Shown here: piece after piece, positions 59,425 to 64,000 of the stretch
How positions within the stretch are numbered: position 1 is the stretch's first letter
Layout: every line of letters starts with the position of its first letter
Assembly (NCBI GenBank): GCA_019358875.1
Contig: JAHHIF010000020.1
Coordinates: 53,857-117,856 of the forward strand
From: Symplocastrum torsivum CPER-KK1
GTDB lineage: Bacteria; Cyanobacteriota; Cyanobacteriia; Cyanobacteriales; Coleofasciculaceae
Direction: 5' to 3'
DNA length: 64,000 nucleotides
The notes under the pieces: generated by a model
Told to the model about the DNA's origin: nothing
The model's input: only the letters and a program-made list of their open reading frames with translations
Database searches by the model: none
Translations under genes and position numbers: made by a program

Positions 59425-62190
59425 CTATAACCAATTACCAATAAGAACAAACGGTGACCAAACAGCCGGATGGTTGTAGTTTACATCCGTAATCATTTTG
59501 ATTTGAGCATTTCTTAGAGCTTCTGCCTTGCTGCTATTCGGTTGACGCAACTGGCTGTAGAATTCCTCAATTAATGGAACAGTCGCTTCGTCGTTAATGT
59601 ACCACAGCGTTGCTAAAGCACTCTCAACACCTGCACGAACAGCAACCCCAGCAATTCCTAAGGCTGAACGGTTGTCACCTGTAGCGGTTTGACAGGCACT
59701 CAGCGTTAGCAATTCTACAGATTTTCTGCCGTTGCGAAAACGTAGAAGTTTGTCGATTTGCTCAATACTAATTCGTTGGTCAAATCCTACGAGAAATGTA
59801 CTTTCTGCATCCACACCAAACTTGCCGTGAGTCGCGATGTGAACAATGGGGAAACTCTTTTTTTGCAGTTGTGCTTGCAAGTTCGGGAGAGTAAAGGCTT
59901 CATCCAGCAGTTCAGTACCGCCTAAAATCTTATTCACCGCTGTTACCTCTGCCTCGACATTCGTGAGAGGGGCAAAAGGCGATCGCTCAACCGTGAGTCC
60001 CAGACTCAGTGCTTCTAAATTGCTGTGATCCAAAGGCTTACGAGCCGTAAGAGTGAGACTTGGTGCGATCGCAATCGGGTATTTCTGTATCAAAAATTCT
60101 TTCCCATCATGCAGTGCTGCCATCGGCACTTTTCGCAAAGCCCCATCGTTGATGAACACGAGAGTTGTAGGTTGGATTGCCGCCAAGTCAGCTTCCATAG
60201 GGCGAATCAGGAGATCGTAAATCTTCTGCACCTTGGGGATATATTCTTCAGTTGCCCGTGATTCTAGGAAGTAGCGCAACTGGTTAATTTCTGCCTCAAT
60301 CTCCTGCTTGCTAATCGCCGCACGATAATTCGTGAGTGAACCATTAGGCGATCGCAAAATCATTTGGGTTTGGTTATTCAGAATCACCGAATACACCACA
60401 ACTGTATTGATATCAGTTAAACTGCTACTCCCTTCACTTTCCGCCAGAGCAACCTGCACACACTCATCTCCAAAGAAGTTCTGCAACTCGGCTAGTTTCA
60501 AAAGTTCTAGGGTATCGACGACTTTCTCCACGTTTGATTTAGGGCTTTGGTTCGCCCTTACCCTCTGCTGCGCGATTAGTCCCTCATTAAGGCTACTGTT
60601 TACACACCAGTCAGCAAACCTCTCCCCAAACCTCTCTCCGATGCGGAGAGGGGCGATGACTCCGGCTCCCCTTCCCTTGCAGGGAAGGGGCTGGGGGTTA
60701 GGTCTGGAAGTCGATTTTGGCTTGGATAGCTGACTGTTAACGGAAGCCTCAGGAGATTCAAGCAACAATTCCATCAACTCTCGATAAACTGGCTCTACTT
60801 GTTCAGTGAAGTCAAATTGCAATTCTCGATTCGCGGCAACAATGTCACCCCGAATACTTTGCAGAGTTGCGATCGCTTGTTCGTAAGCTGCGATCGCTTG
60901 TTCACGAGCATCCATGCTTTTGAGAAGCCGTCCAGCTTGCCACTGCCAGCGATACAGGCTATCTGGCGCATTGACTTGCTGAGCAGCAAACTGAGCTGTG
61001 CGAGTTAGTTCCATCGCCTTGGCATAGTCCCCTGCGTCTTCTTGCAGTTTCCCCAAGCTACCAACGGCAAAGGATTCTGCCCTAGAATCCCCAATCGCTC
61101 TAGCAACAGCCAGCGCTTGCTCTAAAACCTGGACAGACTCCTGACTTTCTACAGACTCGTGACGGCGAAAACTCTCTGCAAGGTTAATCAGAGCATAAGC
61201 TTTCTCTCGCGAATCTGGAGCATTACTCAACAACTCCCTCAGCCGATTCCAATTACTCTCAATCAAATCCTGGTTAGGAGATTGGGGTAAATCTTTCCCA
61301 TTCCCCACCTCTAACAGGTGAGTGAGATTTAGCAATGCCCTAACCTCTTCCAACACGGCTACACCTCTAGCCGTTTGCACACTTTGCTCAAAAAACGTTC
61401 TTGCCTCAGCTCGATCTTGAGTCGCCGCTTGGGTTAAGCGGATAACTTCTTTCTCATCACCTTCTGAATCTGCAACATTGGCTTGATAGCTAGAGCGAAG
61501 GGCTTTGCTCACGTAAACATTGCCCAGGTTATTTAACGCTGTGGCAACGTAACTGACATTATTCAATTCACTGGCGATTTCCAACGTCGTTTCATGAGCA
61601 GCCAAGGCTTTCTCATAGTCACCTAAAGCCCAGTACGCATTCCCTAACGCTCCTTGCGCTGCCGATTCCGTTAAGCGCTCGCGGTTTTGCTGTGCTAGTT
61701 CAATTGCCGATTCTAAGAGAGTAATCGCTCGTCGATGTTGTCCCAAACTGCTGTAAGCTTGTGCTTGCTCGGTTAACAGTCCCGCTAAGAGTTGGCGAGT
61801 CGTTGCATCGGCTTGAGAGCGGTAAATTTTAATCGCTTCATCCCAATATGCGATCGCTCGATCTAGTTGACCTGTTTGCCGATAAGCTAGCGCTAGGTTA
61901 GTGTAAATAATCGCCCTTTCTTTTACCTCAGAAATTTGAGGCAGTGCTTCTTCCCATAGGGCGATCGCTTCCATGAATTTTCCAGCCTGATAGCGTTCAA
62001 TTCCTTGCTGAACGGTAGGACTATAGGGTTGTACACCCTTATTCAGCATGGATGACACAAGGGTTTGCCTTGCTAAAATAGTTGGTTGCTCGGCTTGCCC
62101 AGTTGAGCAAGTGTGGAAAACAACGCAAAAAACGAGACTAGCTAGCCATAAAACACTAAACCGATGCCAATACCGCCAATTTTGGAACAT
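59425..62190 (-). CDS. CHAT-domain TPR protein
   Basis: 921 residues. An N-terminal anchor (FSVLWLASLVFCVVFHTC) is followed by TPR repeats at about 60-480 (AIIYTNLALAYRQTGQLDRA, AAQGALGNAYWALGDYEKAL). The C-terminal CHAT domain has the caspase-like pair: His near residue 788 in VHIATHGKFG and Cys833 in LTLSACQTATG, ending AVWSPFVLIGNWL. CHAT-TPR proteins are proteases or scaffolds in signalling. Between TPR and CHAT, residues about 496-525 (NPQPLPCKGRGAGVIAPLRI and following) come from an inserted repeat. The gene is divergent from tpsB and 56 bases upstream of the radical SAM gene. Confidence 0.9.
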   Translation of the reverse strand: MFQNWRYWHRFSVLWLASLVFCVVFHTCSTGQAEQPTILARQTLVSSMLNKGVQPYSPTVQQGIERYQAGKFMEAIALWEEALPQISEVKERAIIYTNLALAYRQTGQLDRAIAYWDEAIKIYRSQADATTRQLLAGLLTEQAQAYSSLGQHRRAITLLESAIELAQQNRERLTESAAQGALGNAYWALGDYEKALAAHETTLEIASELNNVSYVATALNNLGNVYVSKALRSSYQANVADSEGDEKEVIRLTQAATQDRAEARTFFEQSVQTARGVAVLEEVRALLNLTHLLEVGNGKDLPQSPNQDLIESNWNRLRELLSNAPDSREKAYALINLAESFRRHESVESQESVQVLEQALAVARAIGDSRAESFAVGSLGKLQEDAGDYAKAMELTRTAQFAAQQVNAPDSLYRWQWQAGRLLKSMDAREQAIAAYEQAIATLQSIRGDIVAANRELQFDFTEQVEPVYRELMELLLESPEASVNSQLSKPKSTSRPNPQPLPCKGRGAGVIAPLRIGERFGERFADWCVNSSLNEGLIAQQRVRANQSPKSNVEKVVDTLELLKLAELQNFFGDECVQVALAESEGSSSLTDINTVVVYSVILNNQTQMILRSPNGSLTNYRAAISKQEIEAEINQLRYFLESRATEEYIPKVQKIYDLLIRPMEADLAAIQPTTLVFINDGALRKVPMAALHDGKEFLIQKYPIAIAPSLTLTARKPLDHSNLEALSLGLTVERSPFAPLTNVEAEVTAVNKILGGTELLDEAFTLPNLQAQLQKKSFPIVHIATHGKFGVDAESTFLVGFDQRISIEQIDKLLRFRNGRKSVELLTLSACQTATGDNRSALGIAGVAVRAGVESALATLWYINDEATVPLIEEFYSQLRQPNSSKAEALRNAQIKMITDVNYNHPAVWSPFVLIGNWL
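60617..60703. repeat. Repeat with two hairpins inside the CHAT-TPR gene
   Basis: Contains CTCTCCG, ATG, CGGAGAG and, further on, CCCCTTCCC, TTGCA, GGGAAGGGG. Such pairs of GC-rich hairpins are a typical cyanobacterial dispersed repeat usually found between genes. Here it is in frame and encodes a Pro/Gly/Arg-rich linker between the TPR and CHAT domains. Confidence 0.7.
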
Positions 62191-62296
62191 TAGTCGAGTA
62201 TCTGACGAAATATAATCGTATTTTATTCAGTAGATTGGACAGTGTCCGTAAAGATGCAGATATTTCTTAATTCGGATAGTCATCGTTAACAGCCCC

Positions 62297-64000
62297 ATGA
62301 GACTTAACGTGATCGTGCTGGGTACAGGTTTGTTGTACCTGAGTTGGAGTTCTGTTGCACTTGCTCAATTAGGGAATGATGATTTTGTGAGGGCGGTGCC
62401 CCCCTGTCCACCCTCTAGGGAGTGTTTTCAAACTTCCCCATCAAATTCAGATCCCCCCCAGCCCCCCGTAAACAGGGGGGAGAATTCAGTCCAAGATTCG
62501 GACGTGAAATTCCACGTTCCTCAAATAGCCCAGATTAATCCTGATATTCCTCCTGGAGTCTTAGAACCGACTCGTCCAACGCTTTCTCCTCTACCTGCCA
62601 TACCGTCAGAAACTCCCACACCATCACCGTCACTGACTCCACCCGAACTCCCACTCACTCCACCACCGGAAGTAGGAGTCACCGTCAAGGTAGAACGAAT
62701 TGAGGTGTTGGGAAGTACAGTCTTTTCCGCAGACGAACTACAAACTGCCGTTGCCTCATTTATTGGGAAGGAGACTACGTTTGAAGAACTCTTAGCAATT
62801 CGCACTGCCATTACAGATTTATATACAACCCAAGGCTACACCACATCTGGCGCATTTTTGCCACCCCAGGATTTGACGGATGGTGTGGTGCGAATTCAGG
62901 TAGTAGAAGGGGCAATAGAAGCGATTGATATTCAGGGATTGAAGCGTTTGCAAACTAGCTACATACGCGATCGCATTGGCTTAGCGACTGGCGCACCGAT
63001 CAATCTCCGCCGCTTAGAAGAAGCGTTGCAACTGTTGCAAGACAATCCCCTCATTCGTAGTGTGCAAGCAGAACTCTCAACAGGAAGCGCACCCGGATTG
63101 AGCATTCTAACGCTCAATGTCACAGAGGCGCAGCCAATCACAGCATCTGTTGTGGTAGAAAATCGTGATTCTCCGAGTGTTGGGGAATTGCGGGGGACGG
63201 TTGCGATCGCACATAATAATCTACTGGGTTTTGGCGATCGCTTTAGTGCTAGTTATGGCATTGCTGAAGGCATCGACAGCTATAACCTCAGCTACGGGAT
63301 TCCCGTAAACCCCCGTGAAGGCACCCTGAGTCTAAGTTATAGCAATGACGATAGTCGAATTGTTGAAGACCCGTTTTCCGATCTTGATATTAGGGCAGAG
63401 TCTTACACCCTTTCCCTTGATTTTCGGCAACCGCTTGTTCTCACTCCGACAAGTGAGTTTAGTCTCTCACTCGCCCTTGACTTGCGCCAAAGTGAAACAT
63501 TTTTACTCAATGATATTCCTTATTCATTTTCTGAGGGTCCAGAAAAGGGTAAGTCCAAGATAACAGCACTGCGGTTTAGCCAGGACTGGACTAATCGCTC
63601 AACTACCCAAGTTTTAGCCGCGCGATCGCAATTTAGTTTTGGATTAGATGCCTTGGGAGCAACTGTTAATGACAGTGGTACAGATGCCCAGTTTATCAGT
63701 TGGTTAGGGCAGTTTCAGTGGGTTAAAGCATTAGGTGAAGATGTAATTTTAGTTGCCCGTACTGGCGCTCAACTCTCCCTTGACTCACTCTTACCCATTG
63801 AACAATTTAGTATCGGTGGTGTTGATACAGTACGAGGCTATCGCCAAAATCAACGAGTTGCTGACAATGGTGTTGTTGGTTCAGTGGAAGTGCGCTTTCC
63901 CATTATTCGTGACTCAAATGGAATTGGCACAATCCAACTCGCTCCTTTCTTTGATATCGGTACAGCTTGGAACAACAAGGGTCAAATTCTTAGCCCTAGT
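62297..64000 (+). CDS. TpsB/FhaC-type outer membrane transporter (3' end outside window)
   Basis: The frame starts at ATG 62297 (MRLNVIVLGTGLLYLSWSSV, signal peptide ending VALAQ) and is open to the end, giving 568 visible residues. A proline-rich linker (residues 30-130) precedes a POTRA domain (VKVERIEVLGSTVFSADELQ, VRIQVVEGAIEAIDIQGL). The barrel begins near residue 270 (TASVVVENRDSPSVGELRGT), and the conserved L6 loop motif VRGYRQNQ is near residue 515. It exports TpsA-type proteins, presumably the haemagglutinin-like one in this cluster. It lies divergent from CHAT-TPR, sharing a 106-base promoter region. The linker contains an in-frame repeat. Confidence 0.93.
   Translation, partial: MRLNVIVLGTGLLYLSWSSVALAQLGNDDFVRAVPPCPPSRECFQTSPSNSDPPQPPVNRGENSVQDSDVKFHVPQIAQINPDIPPGVLEPTRPTLSPLPAIPSETPTPSPSLTPPELPLTPPPEVGVTVKVERIEVLGSTVFSADELQTAVASFIGKETTFEELLAIRTAITDLYTTQGYTTSGAFLPPQDLTDGVVRIQVVEGAIEAIDIQGLKRLQTSYIRDRIGLATGAPINLRRLEEALQLLQDNPLIRSVQAELSTGSAPGLSILTLNVTEAQPITASVVVENRDSPSVGELRGTVAIAHNNLLGFGDRFSASYGIAEGIDSYNLSYGIPVNPREGTLSLSYSNDDSRIVEDPFSDLDIRAESYTLSLDFRQPLVLTPTSEFSLSLALDLRQSETFLLNDIPYSFSEGPEKGKSKITALRFSQDWTNRSTTQVLAARSQFSFGLDALGATVNDSGTDAQFISWLGQFQWVKALGEDVILVARTGAQLSLDSLLPIEQFSIGGVDTVRGYRQNQRVADNGVVGSVEVRFPIIRDSNGIGTIQLAPFFDIGTAWNNKGQILSPS
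62449..62484. repeat. GC-rich hairpin repeat in frame inside tpsB
   Basis: CCCCCC (62462-62467), loop GTAAACA, GGGGGG (62475-62480), preceded by GATCCCCCCCAG. This matches the style of cyanobacterial intergenic CCCCCC/GGGGGG repeats. It encodes PPQPPVNRGE in the linker between signal peptide and POTRA domain. Confidence 0.65.

Overview
The window looks like chromosome of a filamentous cyanobacterium, perhaps related to Coleofasciculus, Microcoleus or Nostocales. The evidence is the very frequent HIP1 octamer GCGATCGC, a complete cyanobacterial nitrate assimilation operon (nirA-nrtABCD-narB), a FurA-type regulator, a TxlA-like thioredoxin and filamentous-haemagglutinin type secretion genes. 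Species assignment is inference. No rRNA, tRNA or CRISPR array was seen.

Layout. 0-3.8 kb: 3' part of a large inverse-autotransporter-like beta-helix adhesin, a GNAT acetyltransferase and a ureidoglycolate-lyase-family gene. 3.9-7.1 kb: an accessory patch with a truncated Uma2/DUF820 remnant, a HEPN-motif protein resembling ApeA-type defence proteins, an overlapping DUF4160/DUF2442 pair, an orphan antitoxin-like gene, and a run of four hairpins ahead of a DUF2917-type gene. 7.2-16.9 kb: GNAT, SMP-30/gluconolactonase, a GT39-like glycosyltransferase, a sugar dehydrogenase fused to a DUF4380-like domain, pgi, a toxin-antitoxin pair and TspO. 17-28.9 kb: copper amine oxidase, DUF2062, SufE, a gene destroyed by a palindromic repeat, WD40, fur, clpX, a HEAT-repeat protein, a solitary IS200/IS605 TnpB element and txlA.

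29-39.7 kb: nitrate operon with an NtcA-type promoter (GTA-N8-TAC, then a -10 at 22 nt). NrtABCD imports nitrate, NarB reduces it to nitrite and NirA reduces nitrite to ammonium. Two further genes, PsiE-like and nitrate-reductase-associated, follow narB closely. 40-48.6 kb: 5-oxoprolinase-like HyuA-HyuB fusion, RNase D-like nuclease, GH13 enzyme, DUF4214 protein and M28 peptidase.

48.9-64 kb: pentapeptide-repeat protein, then a two-partner-secretion neighbourhood: DUF928, CHASE2-adenylate cyclase, TpsA exoprotein, and (divergent) CHAT-TPR and TpsB transporter, the last cut by the window end. Between TpsA and CHAT-TPR lies a three-gene cassette: a B12-type radical SAM enzyme of the RiPP-maturation kind, a haem-oxygenase-like iron enzyme and an 85-residue Cys-free peptide. 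It is the best candidate here for an undescribed biosynthetic system.

A recurring theme is small palindromic repeats inside genes. They appear in frame in fur (splitting the second CxxC), the oxoprolinase, the CHAT gene and tpsB, and one has replaced the middle of a coiled-coil gene.
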